Assembly: GCA_964388155.1 (NCBI GenBank)
Contig: CAYLYH010000009.1
Span: 1-64,000 of the forward strand
Reading direction: 5' to 3'
DNA from: JACNKV01 sp964388155
GTDB lineage: Bacteria; Fidelibacterota; Marinisomatia; Marinisomatales; JACNKV01
Length of the DNA stretch: 64,000 nucleotides
Within the stretch, counting starts at the first letter, position 1; every line of letters begins with the position of its first letter. Below the pieces are notes generated by a model, which was given only the letters and a program-made list of their open reading frames with translations, was not told the origin of the DNA and did no database searches. The translations under genes were made by a program, and so were the position numbers. This document shows, piece by piece, positions 21,001 to 29,464 of the stretch.

Positions 21001-21616
21001 CGCCAAAAATTGGATTTCGGATATACAGCCCGTCGATCATGTATGCAATTTCACCTGATCGTCCACCTCGGACATGCACTTCTTCCAGTCCTCTTTCTTC
21101 ATGGTCAGGGATTCCTTGATTGCGACTTTCTACTTTTACAACACCGGATTGAAGTGTGTAGAGCTCAGAAATATCTCTGATTGGAAGCGATTCGATAGCT
21201 TCCTTGCTGATTGTCACTTTCTTCGCAGTTGATCCTTTTTCCACTAAGTCCCGTTCTCCGTAAACTTGGATCTCTTCTCCCTCAATTGCTGCTACCGGCA
21301 GACTAAAGTTCTCCCATTGAGTTTTATCCATAATGATAGAAACCTTCTTGCGAACTTCCTTTCTGTATCCCATCATGGAGCATATTACATCATAATCACC
21401 GACCTGAATATTTAAGATGATATAGCTTCCATCTTGCCCCGCCATTGTTCCTAAAACAATCGCATCACGTCCGGACTCTTGAATGTAAACTTGAGCACCC
21501 GGAAGAGGAGCACCGTCCATGTCCGTAATTTTTCCACGGAGAGTTCCGTCCGTCCCTGCAAAAATGATTTGCACTAAAAAGATAAAGAAGAAGGAATTTT
21601 GAATGTATTTTTTCAT
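18041..21616 (-). CDS. TonB-dependent receptor with carboxypeptidase-regulatory N-terminal domain
   Basis: 1191 residues from ATG 21616, which sits 16 bases after the upstream stop. A longer frame begins upstream with a non-signal extension and is less likely. Signal peptide about 1-21. A CarboxypepD_reg-like domain (GTLRGKITDMDGAPLPGAQVYIQ) spans roughly 23-110, then the plug (ESLPIRDISELYTLQSGVVKVE, VHVRGGRSGEIAYMIDG) and a large beta-barrel ending in an aromatic strand (FFVRMDFR). Surface-loop segments carry calcium-site-like repeats: DVNNNGIYDEG, DENDNGVWDNGED, DANDNGEWDD. The same motif type occurs in the lipoprotein encoded directly upstream, suggesting a receptor-lipoprotein pair comparable in layout, but not in recognisable sequence, to SusCD. 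Substrate unknown. Confidence 0.85.
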   Translation of the reverse strand: MKKYIQNSFFFIFLVQIIFAGTDGTLRGKITDMDGAPLPGAQVYIQESGRDAIVLGTMAGQDGSYIILNIQVGDYDVICSMMGYRKEVRKKVSIIMDKTQWENFSLPVAAIEGEEIQVYGERDLVEKGSTAKKVTISKEAIESLPIRDISELYTLQSGVVKVESRNQGIPDHEERGLEEVHVRGGRSGEIAYMIDGLYIRNPIFGGIGNGTRLNLFAVKEFDWQPGGFNAEYGDAMSAVSNMHTMIGGNELQYKFKYETSQAGAAMGNGYDELRGYNDYNIGLGGGYKKFHFWVSGQFTDRQSYRVLEFDNTIYEHGENDPYNYMPINQSFAQQNRQNLVQPWDTEQGFRGFGFDKTYDVFGKIAYNFTNRLRMNMSYWQVAAHRKVFNPRYMYWDDGQNELFRDTYRYTYELNHSVTSRTFYTLRLSQFVQDQFQGVRWKDSDEDGYPDWYEWRNPAGDYASGTIDPISDPYNPNIVPYTTSSNGDTIFYTKRDDKTGWFHGATPGNWNWDIAETFRDVNNNGIYDEGIDIFDLERDDFDGDGVWDGPELTDKCIERDGSYWLTPDMYVSYLDHVDYRKIFHEWENDPYWAHYGFGDPVNGYNPVTGNDFNANYFLPIAEYGWDEGKAFGGHDRFYGSSSAVTQEARLDVTSQLSDKWKLRTGVDYKSHKLNYDEIKFRWDEDLSPIRQSFAEYWKDTGPDGLLPGNSGNGIWDVGEDFTDENDNGVWDNGEDYVDEEVMPDEGEGNGVWDPGEMFDDANDNGEWDDFREPEELSAYIQNTFEVPWMVVNAGVRIDGVNYNTRIWSDPDGNPSPNKPWYYADVGEDGIPGTGDTGENDDTWNFDEEVDATPGLQNQKTLLTPAKWFYKVSPRLGISHVITDQATFTFNYGLYYQTPIYQNVYLNTNRLTDPQALFEETEGFLGNATMNATRTESYEFGFNIQMNRFWAFSLMGWVKDMDQLVTSKIQRSGVYKYYVFDNGDYGSAKGIDFTLKNRGMPVNTMIQYTYSVAKANSAYDWATLGLEAMDAPSQEFLMSFDRTHDLTVSIYTVLPFGIQTALTAFYQSGMPYTPYKKLSSIFDTPESDEKNKNSSRSPDWKVVNLSLSKFLKFGEVKMTLGMNVFNVFNIVNAVDIWPLTGEPDNPGEYYTANIGVPFEVPVIGRAKSGTYYDIPWYMSSPREINFFVRMDFR

Positions 21617-21632
21617 GTGTCTTATTTTGTAA

Positions 21633-23879
21633 TTAATCATTAACTGGGAACTCAATTCTTTGAAGGCCAACGGTTCGCTTCATTTTGAAGGGGTCATCCT
21701 CAAATTTATCCAGATTATTTAATTGATTCGGATGCGAGATGCGTCGGTTGCCGAATAGAAGCTTCCCTGAAGAATCATTTTCCCTGTATTCTGCAAGCTC
21801 TAACATGGAATATTCCACCCAGCCTTCTCCGGTTAGCCCGACCCATTCAGGAGGATCTGTCCAGTAGAAGGAGACCAAATCTTTCACCATTCCAAGTCCT
21901 TCAACAAGCCATGTTTCGTTTCTTTCAATGTACTCTACTCCGGTTCCAAGCATGGTCATTGATACTTCCCTTGTCACCTTAAATGTAGAATCTGCAGGAT
22001 AGGTTCTCCCGCTACTTTCCAGCGTAACATTTTCACGATCTACAGCGTAGGATTTCCCTATGTAATAATCGGCAATGGAAGTAATGATATCTTCGGCAGT
22101 TCCAACTCTCTCGCCGTCTCTAAAATAATTCCCGGGAGTGTAATATAAAACCTGATCAACAAATCGCGTGGAATCAAACCAGAATCCTCCCTCAAACGTA
22201 CCGTCGTCAGCACCCGAATATCCATGGAAGCCATACGGTAAAAAATGACTTGGAAATACTCGTTTATAAATATGTTCATTCTTTTTGAAAAAATGGTAAT
22301 CATATTCTCGTTTGAAGCCTTCTGTCGCGTCTATATATTCCCACTTGGTTTTTGTGATATAATAGTCACCACCTTGCTCGCTGTTTTCATCAGCATTGCC
22401 CACAACTGGGTGGCTCCACACCATGACAACAGAATCCAAATTTGTTACTAGCTTTTGTGTCGTCACATCATACTGATACCGTTGAATTATATCTCTGAAA
22501 ACAATCGGATTCCCATTTAAATCAGGCCACTTAGCTACAAGTGAGTCTCCGTTCGCATCATAATCACCATTTCCGTTCAAATCTTCAAACTCTTCACCGG
22601 GGTCATATGAGCCATCATTGTCCGCATCTGTATATTTTTCGCCAGGATAAATTTCTTCCAAAATGCGCGGCGTATTGGGGTCTTCCCATGATACCAACAA
22701 ATTCTTGGATATTTTCCCGAATTTAAATAATTCATCATAAGATGTTTCTTCGTATGCCGCAACCTGAGTGACAATCTCGTCATCATCCCAAAGACCATTC
22801 CCACGATCTATAAACCATAAACTATGGAACTCGTCATAAATAGATCCCTCTGTCCCTTCGTCCACTATTTCTTCTGCATCATCCCATACGTCGTTACAAT
22901 TTCTATCCTGAAAACCATGAAGAGGATTCTCACCGTTTTCATCTAGGTCTACATAAGGTTCTGCATCATCCCAGATTCCATTACCTAAATCGGTGAAGGG
23001 TTCACCTGAATCCCATTTTTCATTGCCATTCGTATCTGTAAATGGTTCAGCATCATCCCGGAAACCATTATCATTACAATCTGTGTTGATGCGATAAATA
23101 AGAGAATCCGAGCTTAGGGATGTTCGACTAAATTCAAAACTGGCATCTAAAATGTCATCATTCTCAGAATGCTCATTCACCCGATCAATCCATTCAGTGG
23201 GGTCTACAATGACAGAATTAGCATCTTCTCCGACAACATCGGTTCGATAGAATCGATTGATGACTTCATCTGTATGCGGGACGAACATGGTGTCCAGAAT
23301 GTAGCCTGTATTTTTTATGGAGTAATTCTGAAACTGAACATTAATTTCATTATACTCATTCCAGATAAGTGACTCAATATTTTTGAAAGGTTGTGAGTAG
23401 ACGGAAACGGTATCATATATGACGGTTTCTGCATAACCTTGTGTTTCATACGCATCGAATAATGAATCCAATAACTCCGGATCGGTACTGCTTGGATATA
23501 ACTCATAAAGATGATCAGTGATAGGAATATTCAATGCTGTATCCGCAAGAGAAACAGGTACCCATACACGGTTTTGTGTATCTTCCGGCTCAATAGTTAA
23601 GAGGTAATTTTTAAAATTCTGAAAGTTTAACGTGTCCTCATCCGGATTAAATAGACCACTGTGCTTAAGAGAATTTTTATCATAGCGATAAAATTTGACA
23701 TTGAACGCTTGAGTAAAATCATAAAAATATGAGTCGTAATGACCGTCATTCGATAGCGAGTTATCGCCCAGTGTATTCACTAACGACGGAGTGTCATCTT
23801 CGGATTCTGCAGGGTCTTCACATCCCAAAAACCCAATAAATATTGACATAATTAAACTATGTAAGAATACTTGCTTCAT
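21633..23879 (-). CDS. Surface lipoprotein with Asp/Asn-rich calcium-motif repeats
   Basis: 748 residues with signal peptide and lipobox-like GFLGC (Cys near residue 20) followed by acidic EDPAESEDD, typical of a lipoprotein. About residues 265-345 hold consecutive D-x-N-x-N-G-x-x-D-x-G/A-E repeats (DCNDNGFRDDAEP, DTNGNEKWDSGEP, DLDENGENP, DRNCNDVWDDAEE), resembling dockerin or EF-hand loops, with further ones near 420-450. No enzyme motif. It is the first gene of the secretion island and is followed after 16 bases by the TonB receptor. A weak AAAGG lies about 15 bases before the ATG. Calcium binding is inferred from motif spacing. Confidence 0.7.
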   Translation of the reverse strand: MKQVFLHSLIMSIFIGFLGCEDPAESEDDTPSLVNTLGDNSLSNDGHYDSYFYDFTQAFNVKFYRYDKNSLKHSGLFNPDEDTLNFQNFKNYLLTIEPEDTQNRVWVPVSLADTALNIPITDHLYELYPSSTDPELLDSLFDAYETQGYAETVIYDTVSVYSQPFKNIESLIWNEYNEINVQFQNYSIKNTGYILDTMFVPHTDEVINRFYRTDVVGEDANSVIVDPTEWIDRVNEHSENDDILDASFEFSRTSLSSDSLIYRINTDCNDNGFRDDAEPFTDTNGNEKWDSGEPFTDLGNGIWDDAEPYVDLDENGENPLHGFQDRNCNDVWDDAEEIVDEGTEGSIYDEFHSLWFIDRGNGLWDDDEIVTQVAAYEETSYDELFKFGKISKNLLVSWEDPNTPRILEEIYPGEKYTDADNDGSYDPGEEFEDLNGNGDYDANGDSLVAKWPDLNGNPIVFRDIIQRYQYDVTTQKLVTNLDSVVMVWSHPVVGNADENSEQGGDYYITKTKWEYIDATEGFKREYDYHFFKKNEHIYKRVFPSHFLPYGFHGYSGADDGTFEGGFWFDSTRFVDQVLYYTPGNYFRDGERVGTAEDIITSIADYYIGKSYAVDRENVTLESSGRTYPADSTFKVTREVSMTMLGTGVEYIERNETWLVEGLGMVKDLVSFYWTDPPEWVGLTGEGWVEYSMLELAEYRENDSSGKLLFGNRRISHPNQLNNLDKFEDDPFKMKRTVGLQRIEFPVND

Positions 23880-24076
23880 CAGAATGAACTACCTTTCATT
23901 ATTATAAAGTGTGTATGGCTTTGCCATAATTAAGTAAGAAATTTACAATGCGTGAGATTGTTTTCCCATTGTTAATTAAATTCTGCAAACATCCGCCCCG
24001 GGCAGGCAGTACTTAGCCTATTTAATATCTTTGTTTTTCTTCGTGGCTCTGTGGCGAACGGTATCACTAATCAAGG

Positions 24077-25354
24077 CTAGGACGCTTTTCGAAGGTCTTT
24101 CGTCTTAACTTTCACAAGTTTTACTTTTGCGAACGTCTCAATATAACTAAGGATTTTTCCTTCAATCAGATCATCTTCAATCCGACCTCGATGACTTGGT
24201 TTTTTGTAGTATTTATCAATTTCTTTAGCGTGTTCCGGAGATCGTTCCTTTAATTTTTCTATTTCGTCATTGACCTCGTCTTTTGAAACTTCGATGTTTT
24301 GCTCACGGATAATCGCCTTGCGAATCAGATACCATTTCAGGTTACGCTCAGACACCGAGCGATACATCTTTTTTACTTCTTCTTCGTCTATTTCTTCCCC
24401 GTTATTTTGTTTCTTAACATCCTCCACCAAGCGTTCCAAATAAGAGTCAACCATCGACGGCGGCGCTTCCGGATTCACCAAATCTATCAACGCGTCTGAA
24501 AGTTGCCGTTCATACGTTTCCTTTGCTCGCTGTTCGTAGTTTTTATCAATTTGCTCTTTTATCTTCTTTTTCCACTCCGATTTATTCTCAACATTCGGAT
24601 CCATTTTTTTGATTAAATCCTCAGTCACTTCCGGAAGAACCTGCCGCTCAACATTGGTCACCGTTATCTCATAAGGAGTAGACTCACCTGATTCCCCCGG
24701 AAAATCAATTCGTGTTGTATCATCAGGTTTTAACCCAGTCAGTTTTTTCAAATTGTCTCCGGTAAATATCCCGTCTCCCAACTTAATATATCGTTTTTCA
24801 ATCTTGTCTCCAATGATGGGGACTCCTTCGGCATCCAGTTTTTGTAAATCCGCAAGGATATAATCACCATCAACAGCTCCATCCTCCACCGGCATAACTT
24901 CTGCATAGGTTCGTCGGATTTCATCAATGGCTAAATCAACATCTGTCTTATCTGTGACATAATTAGTTTTCTCAACCTTTAAGCTGTTCTTTTTCATTGT
25001 TGGGAGTTTAATCTCCGGTTCAATTTCAAAGACTGTTTGAAAAGATAAATGTTCTCCATGTTTAAAATCTAAATCTTTTACATCTGCACGATTGACCGGT
25101 TGTAGATTTTCTTTTTGCAACGCCATAAAATAGAATTTTTGAAAAGAGTCCTCAATAAAATCCGCTTCAATCACCTGTTGATAATTTTTCATGACGACGT
25201 GTTTTGGTACTTTTCCTTTTCTAAATCCGGCAATTTTTATCTTCTTGCTAAAAACACTCACTGCTTTTTCGTAGTCTTTTTCAAGGTCATCCCAAGGGAT
25301 ATGGATGGCTAATTCACGAGTAAATGAGTTTAATTCTTTTAGGTCTGTTTTCAC
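24077..25354 (-). CDS. tig: Trigger factor (ribosome-associated chaperone and prolyl isomerase)
   Basis: 425 residues, GTG start at 25354 with a good AAGGA site. The N-terminal ribosome-binding domain contains GFRKGKVPK (residues about 44-52), the trigger-factor signature that docks at the peptide exit tunnel. A central FKBP-like domain (about 150-245, DGDYILADLQ to ITVTNVERQ) and a helical C-terminal arm follow. Length is normal for the family. The clpP and clpX genes that often follow tig are not here. Downstream is the unrelated lipoprotein gene. Binds nascent chains in the cytoplasm. Confidence 0.95.
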   Translation of the reverse strand: MKTDLKELNSFTRELAIHIPWDDLEKDYEKAVSVFSKKIKIAGFRKGKVPKHVVMKNYQQVIEADFIEDSFQKFYFMALQKENLQPVNRADVKDLDFKHGEHLSFQTVFEIEPEIKLPTMKKNSLKVEKTNYVTDKTDVDLAIDEIRRTYAEVMPVEDGAVDGDYILADLQKLDAEGVPIIGDKIEKRYIKLGDGIFTGDNLKKLTGLKPDDTTRIDFPGESGESTPYEITVTNVERQVLPEVTEDLIKKMDPNVENKSEWKKKIKEQIDKNYEQRAKETYERQLSDALIDLVNPEAPPSMVDSYLERLVEDVKKQNNGEEIDEEEVKKMYRSVSERNLKWYLIRKAIIREQNIEVSKDEVNDEIEKLKERSPEHAKEIDKYYKKPSHRGRIEDDLIEGKILSYIETFAKVKLVKVKTKDLRKAS

Positions 25355-25544
25355 GATTTTTCCTTTTTTTATCTAAAATATCGGTCGGGAATTTACTCTC
25401 GTTTACCGGTCAATTTCAGACGTTTTTATTCGTACGGGAAAATGCACAATCAACAAAGTTTACTTCGTCAGATATAAATCAAATATAAAGAGTGTAGTTC
25501 AGAATTTCTTTTTATCCTAATCTTTATCCCAATCCTTATCCATT

Positions 25545-26171
25545 TCACATCATCATCGCGCCTTTAAATAAAAACCACATCCCAAACATTTGAATAACGT
25601 GATAAATATCATTATGGTTAAAATGTTTATGCAGATCAAATCTGCTGGTTTGTACTCCCGCACCGACGAAACTAATGATAATTCCAATGGAGACATATCC
25701 CACACCCTGATTATGTAATATGAATTGACTATAAATCATTCCAAGCAATACGATAAACATAATCGGGACATAATACCGAATGACATTTAAAAATTTGTCA
25801 TCTCTTAAAATCACAAAAATATAAATGACATAAATCGAAATTGGTAACCATCTCAATTTTTCCAATCCGGGTAAATGATGAATCAACATAAACAAAAAAA
25901 ACATTGCAACAGCCCCGATAGACAATGTCGTCAATTTCCATAGAACATTTTTTACTATCGCTGAAAAATGCGGACCGATCCCGTGACTGACGGCACCAAA
26001 AAATGCCCCCAGCGACACCATAATGAATGCCAAACTCCAGTACCAATGCTCGGCAATATCCGTCTGACCAAAATGACGGAATAGCTCCAATGCAAAATAG
26101 GAGCCAAGAATCGCAATGATTAAATCGGTGAAAGCCGTCATCGGTTCGTAAATGAGTTGTCTTTTTTCCAT
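25545..26171 (-). CDS. Seven-helix membrane protein, possibly CREST-like hydrolase
   Basis: 208 residues, ATG at 26171 without a clear ribosome site. About seven hydrophobic segments fill the protein. Polar residues that stand out in the membrane are Ser and His in GAVSHGIGPHF (second segment) and a His cluster in HFNHNDIYHVIQ just before and in the last segment. Seven helices with Ser/His in helix 2 and His in helix 7 is the pattern of the CREST superfamily (alkaline ceramidase, PAQR, Per1), metal-dependent membrane hydrolases. The match is by pattern only, so the call is tentative. It lies 31 bases downstream of a TonB receptor gene. Confidence 0.5.
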   Translation of the reverse strand: MEKRQLIYEPMTAFTDLIIAILGSYFALELFRHFGQTDIAEHWYWSLAFIMVSLGAFFGAVSHGIGPHFSAIVKNVLWKLTTLSIGAVAMFFLFMLIHHLPGLEKLRWLPISIYVIYIFVILRDDKFLNVIRYYVPIMFIVLLGMIYSQFILHNQGVGYVSIGIIISFVGAGVQTSRFDLHKHFNHNDIYHVIQMFGMWFLFKGAMMM

Positions 26172-26202
26172 AATGGATGTCAGAATTTACTCAAACACTT
26201 GT

Positions 26203-28647
26203 TCAGAATTCTAAAATAATTCCGCCAACTGGCATTGTTTTAAACTGCCACGCCATATCTGTTGAGCCATCATCAAGATAAAGAGTTTCCCACGGATTGT
26301 CCCGATTGAATATATTCATAATATCCCAAAATGCAACAAGATTCATTTTCTTAAAATTAAATCGTTGTTGAAGCAAAATATCAAATCGAATGTAATTATC
26401 ATATCGTTCCGTATTCCATGCATCGCTTGAATTCACATACCATTCTCTGATGTTGTGGTCATAGGATTTTGGTGTATACGGTCGTCCACCCATATATCGA
26501 AATTTGACGCCAATTTCATATTCATCTGCCGGAGCAATGGGAAGCCATGAAGTCATTTTTGCCAACAATGTTTTTTTATGTTTCTGATACCACTCATATT
26601 CGATAAACCGGATTTTATATCCTCCAACAAGTGTAAGCACATCGCCATAATCATAATCCCACGCAAATTTTTCTCCATTTCTCGGGTCAACACCTTCTGC
26701 CACAGAATGAGACCATGCAAACGATCCATACCAATTATTGGTGTATTTCTTTTGAATGAAAAATTCTATGCCTTGCGATTCCCCTTTTCCCGCATTAACC
26801 AAATGTTGAAAATCCAAACTATCTCTGCCGTCGCTCCCTTCCAAAATGTTAAAGCCAATCATGTCTTCATATTTTTTTGAAAAAACTTCCAATGTCATTC
26901 GTGTGTCCGCACTTAAAAAATATTCTATTCCACCAGCCCATTGGTCGGCAAAATAATTTTTCAATAATTTTGTGTCTCCACGACTTGAATTCAAATGAAT
27001 ATTAAAGGGTGATTGAAAATATCGTCCGCCGGAAATATTGAGTTTAAACAATGGGGAAAATCGATACGAAATTCCCAATCGGGGAGACACATTTCCATTT
27101 CCGGAATAACTCACATACTCATATCGTAAACCGGGAGTGATTTCTAATTTCGTTGTCGGTTTAAAGTTTATCTGCGCAAATAATCCTGATTTTAAAAAGT
27201 CCAAAATATTTTTTGTTTCAACAGAATCATAAGCCCCAATAGTTGCAAGAGATTCAAACCGCAAAGAATCTTGACCAAAATAATCATTCCAAAAAGCATC
27301 TTCGGAAATAGGCATAATGGGGGTGTTCGCAGATAATGCATAACCGTAAATATTTCTCGGTTCACCATGCCACCAATTGTCGTAATCCAATGAAATGGAT
27401 TTGGCGTTAAATCCAAAACTTGTTTCCACTTTTGAATTGAATCGATACACCCAATCTCCCTTCAAAGCCATTTCCCACTCGGCATCATCTTGACCGTAAT
27501 ATTGCTGTTTTTCGTCATCTAAAAGATAGCGATATACATCGGTATTCAGACCGACACGACTACCACTCAACGAAATAATACCATACCCCCTTTTTGAAAA
27601 TAGGTTTTTATAGGTGAGCCCCATCGTCAATTGATTTGATTGATAATCCACATTTTCCGCGCCACGAAGTTGAGGATTATTTTCCCCCTCAATATTGATT
27701 TCGTCAATACCGCCAATGACATTAAATGATAATTTTTTGGTGGGAGAAATGTGATAGGATATTTTTCCCTGACTCGTCCAATATTTGGGGATTGCCATGA
27801 GTCCGGAACTTTGAATCACAAAATCCAGAAATGAGCGTTTTAAGGAAAATATATACGAACCTTTTTGTGTGAAAGGTCCTTCAAAATTGAATCCGAACCC
27901 TGCCATATTAAAATTGAATTCAGAAAAATGATTTTCACGATTTCCGTCCCGAAGCGTAACATCCATGACCGATGAAATTTTATCGCCGTATTTTGCAGGA
28001 AATGCACCTGCGTAAAAATCAACTCTTTCAATAAAATCTGTGTCAATCATGGTGATGGGTCCACCCCCTTTTCCTTGTTCCGGGAAATGGTTGGGATAGG
28101 GAATTTCAATATGGTCCATGACAAATAAATTTTCTCCGGGCGACCCACCGCGGACAATAATTTCATTGGTTTGGTCTGCACCGGAGATCACCGACGGTAA
28201 ACTCTGCATCATGGACATAATATCAAATGCACCCACCGGGTCGGAACGAATTTCTTCAATATCCACCGTTCGACTGCTGGTAATGGCATCTTTGGTTTTC
28301 TCAAAAAATGTTGCCGTTACTTCCACACCTTCGCCCAGTAAAACTTCCGAATGTAAATCAAAGTTCACGGTGGTATTTCGTTGTGGCACAATATGAATAT
28401 TCGCTCGCTTTACCTGTGCATAACCAATCATAAAAACATGAACCACATAAGAACCCACAGGAATATTTTCAACCCTGAAATACCCCTCCGTATCCGTTGC
28501 CGCACCCTTATTCGTTTCGCTTACAATTACATTTACCCCAATCAAGGGTTGGTGTGTGGACGCATCGCGAATCAGCCCGGTGAGTGTGCCTGTTTGACTA
28601 AATGCCAAACTTGTTAGCATGATTATTTTAATAAGTGTTTTTTGCAT
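26203..28647 (-). CDS. TonB-dependent receptor
   Basis: 814 residues with signal peptide (about 1-18), CarboxypepD_reg-like domain (GTLTGLIRDASTHQPLIGVNVIV, about 20-105), plug (MSMMQSLPSVISGADQTNEI, IVRGGSPGENLFVMD) and a beta-barrel ending VGGIILEF. This is the usual architecture of FCB-group outer-membrane receptors for large or unknown substrates. The start overlaps the end of the upstream TPR gene by 20 bases, so the two are translationally linked. No substrate clue in the sequence. Confidence 0.87.
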   Translation of the reverse strand: MQKTLIKIIMLTSLAFSQTGTLTGLIRDASTHQPLIGVNVIVSETNKGAATDTEGYFRVENIPVGSYVVHVFMIGYAQVKRANIHIVPQRNTTVNFDLHSEVLLGEGVEVTATFFEKTKDAITSSRTVDIEEIRSDPVGAFDIMSMMQSLPSVISGADQTNEIIVRGGSPGENLFVMDHIEIPYPNHFPEQGKGGGPITMIDTDFIERVDFYAGAFPAKYGDKISSVMDVTLRDGNRENHFSEFNFNMAGFGFNFEGPFTQKGSYIFSLKRSFLDFVIQSSGLMAIPKYWTSQGKISYHISPTKKLSFNVIGGIDEINIEGENNPQLRGAENVDYQSNQLTMGLTYKNLFSKRGYGIISLSGSRVGLNTDVYRYLLDDEKQQYYGQDDAEWEMALKGDWVYRFNSKVETSFGFNAKSISLDYDNWWHGEPRNIYGYALSANTPIMPISEDAFWNDYFGQDSLRFESLATIGAYDSVETKNILDFLKSGLFAQINFKPTTKLEITPGLRYEYVSYSGNGNVSPRLGISYRFSPLFKLNISGGRYFQSPFNIHLNSSRGDTKLLKNYFADQWAGGIEYFLSADTRMTLEVFSKKYEDMIGFNILEGSDGRDSLDFQHLVNAGKGESQGIEFFIQKKYTNNWYGSFAWSHSVAEGVDPRNGEKFAWDYDYGDVLTLVGGYKIRFIEYEWYQKHKKTLLAKMTSWLPIAPADEYEIGVKFRYMGGRPYTPKSYDHNIREWYVNSSDAWNTERYDNYIRFDILLQQRFNFKKMNLVAFWDIMNIFNRDNPWETLYLDDGSTDMAWQFKTMPVGGIILEF

Positions 28648-29389
28648 TATATTTCAGTTTTGGCATAAGTTGATTTTTCACCCAATTATTTTGCGGGTCC
28701 ACAACTAACGCTTGCTCGTAATATACTTTTGCTTGATCATAATTTCCCAATTTTTCTTCCAGCTGTCCCAACCAAGCATAGATGTCACTTTGCCCCCAGT
28801 CAGGCATGGTCGGAGACGGATGATCCGACTTGAACAACTCCGCAGCTTTCAAGTATAACTCTTTAGCTTTTTCCTTACTGCCGCCCCATTTCTCCGGCGT
28901 AAACATAGATGAGGTACCTTGAATCATATACAGCCTTGGGTTCTCCGGCTCCAGCTGAATGGCTTTTCTAATGAGTGTACTCGACCTGGAACCGTACATA
29001 ATTCCCGTCCACGGCTGAATGCCCATTTTTTCACCGTACAGAGATGAAAGAAGTCCGTAACCGTCTGCGAAGTTTTTATCGATCTTAATCACTTTATTTA
29101 GATGGTCGATCCCATCATTGAGATATTTCAGAGCAGTTTTCTTATCGCTTTTTGCTTGATAATAATGCACGAGCTGATCATCGGAATAAGCAATGTAATA
29201 GCGAAAGAGCCATTCTTTTTCACCAAAATTCAAACCGCGCTCAAAATACGCGCGTGCGGCAATCATCTCACCTTCATTCCAATTAGCAATGGCGGTACGG
29301 ATTGTCTCCTTGCCACGGATGATAAATTCATCCACCGGCTGCGCGACCGTGACGACAACAAGTGTCAATACGATTAAGATACGTTTCAT
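28628..29389 (-). CDS. Exported TPR-repeat protein
   Basis: 253 residues with signal peptide (LIVLTLVVVTVAQ) and AAAGGA ribosome site. TPR-like helical pairs cover most of the mature part: EGEMIAARAYFERGLNFG, KTALKYLNDGIDHLNKVIK, STLIRKAIQLEPENPRLY, KAKELYLKAAELF, YDQAKVYYEQALVVDPQN. A periplasmic scaffold is likely. The gene overlaps the next TonB receptor gene by 20 bases and follows another receptor gene after 75 bases, so it may serve the same uptake machinery. Confidence 0.75.
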   Translation of the reverse strand: MKRILIVLTLVVVTVAQPVDEFIIRGKETIRTAIANWNEGEMIAARAYFERGLNFGEKEWLFRYYIAYSDDQLVHYYQAKSDKKTALKYLNDGIDHLNKVIKIDKNFADGYGLLSSLYGEKMGIQPWTGIMYGSRSSTLIRKAIQLEPENPRLYMIQGTSSMFTPEKWGGSKEKAKELYLKAAELFKSDHPSPTMPDWGQSDIYAWLGQLEEKLGNYDQAKVYYEQALVVDPQNNWVKNQLMPKLKYNAKNTY

Positions 29390-29464
29390 AACAATTTCCT
29401 TTCTTTAGCTTAACTCATCAAACTCATTGAATTCATCGACTCATAAACTCTTATACTCATCAAC

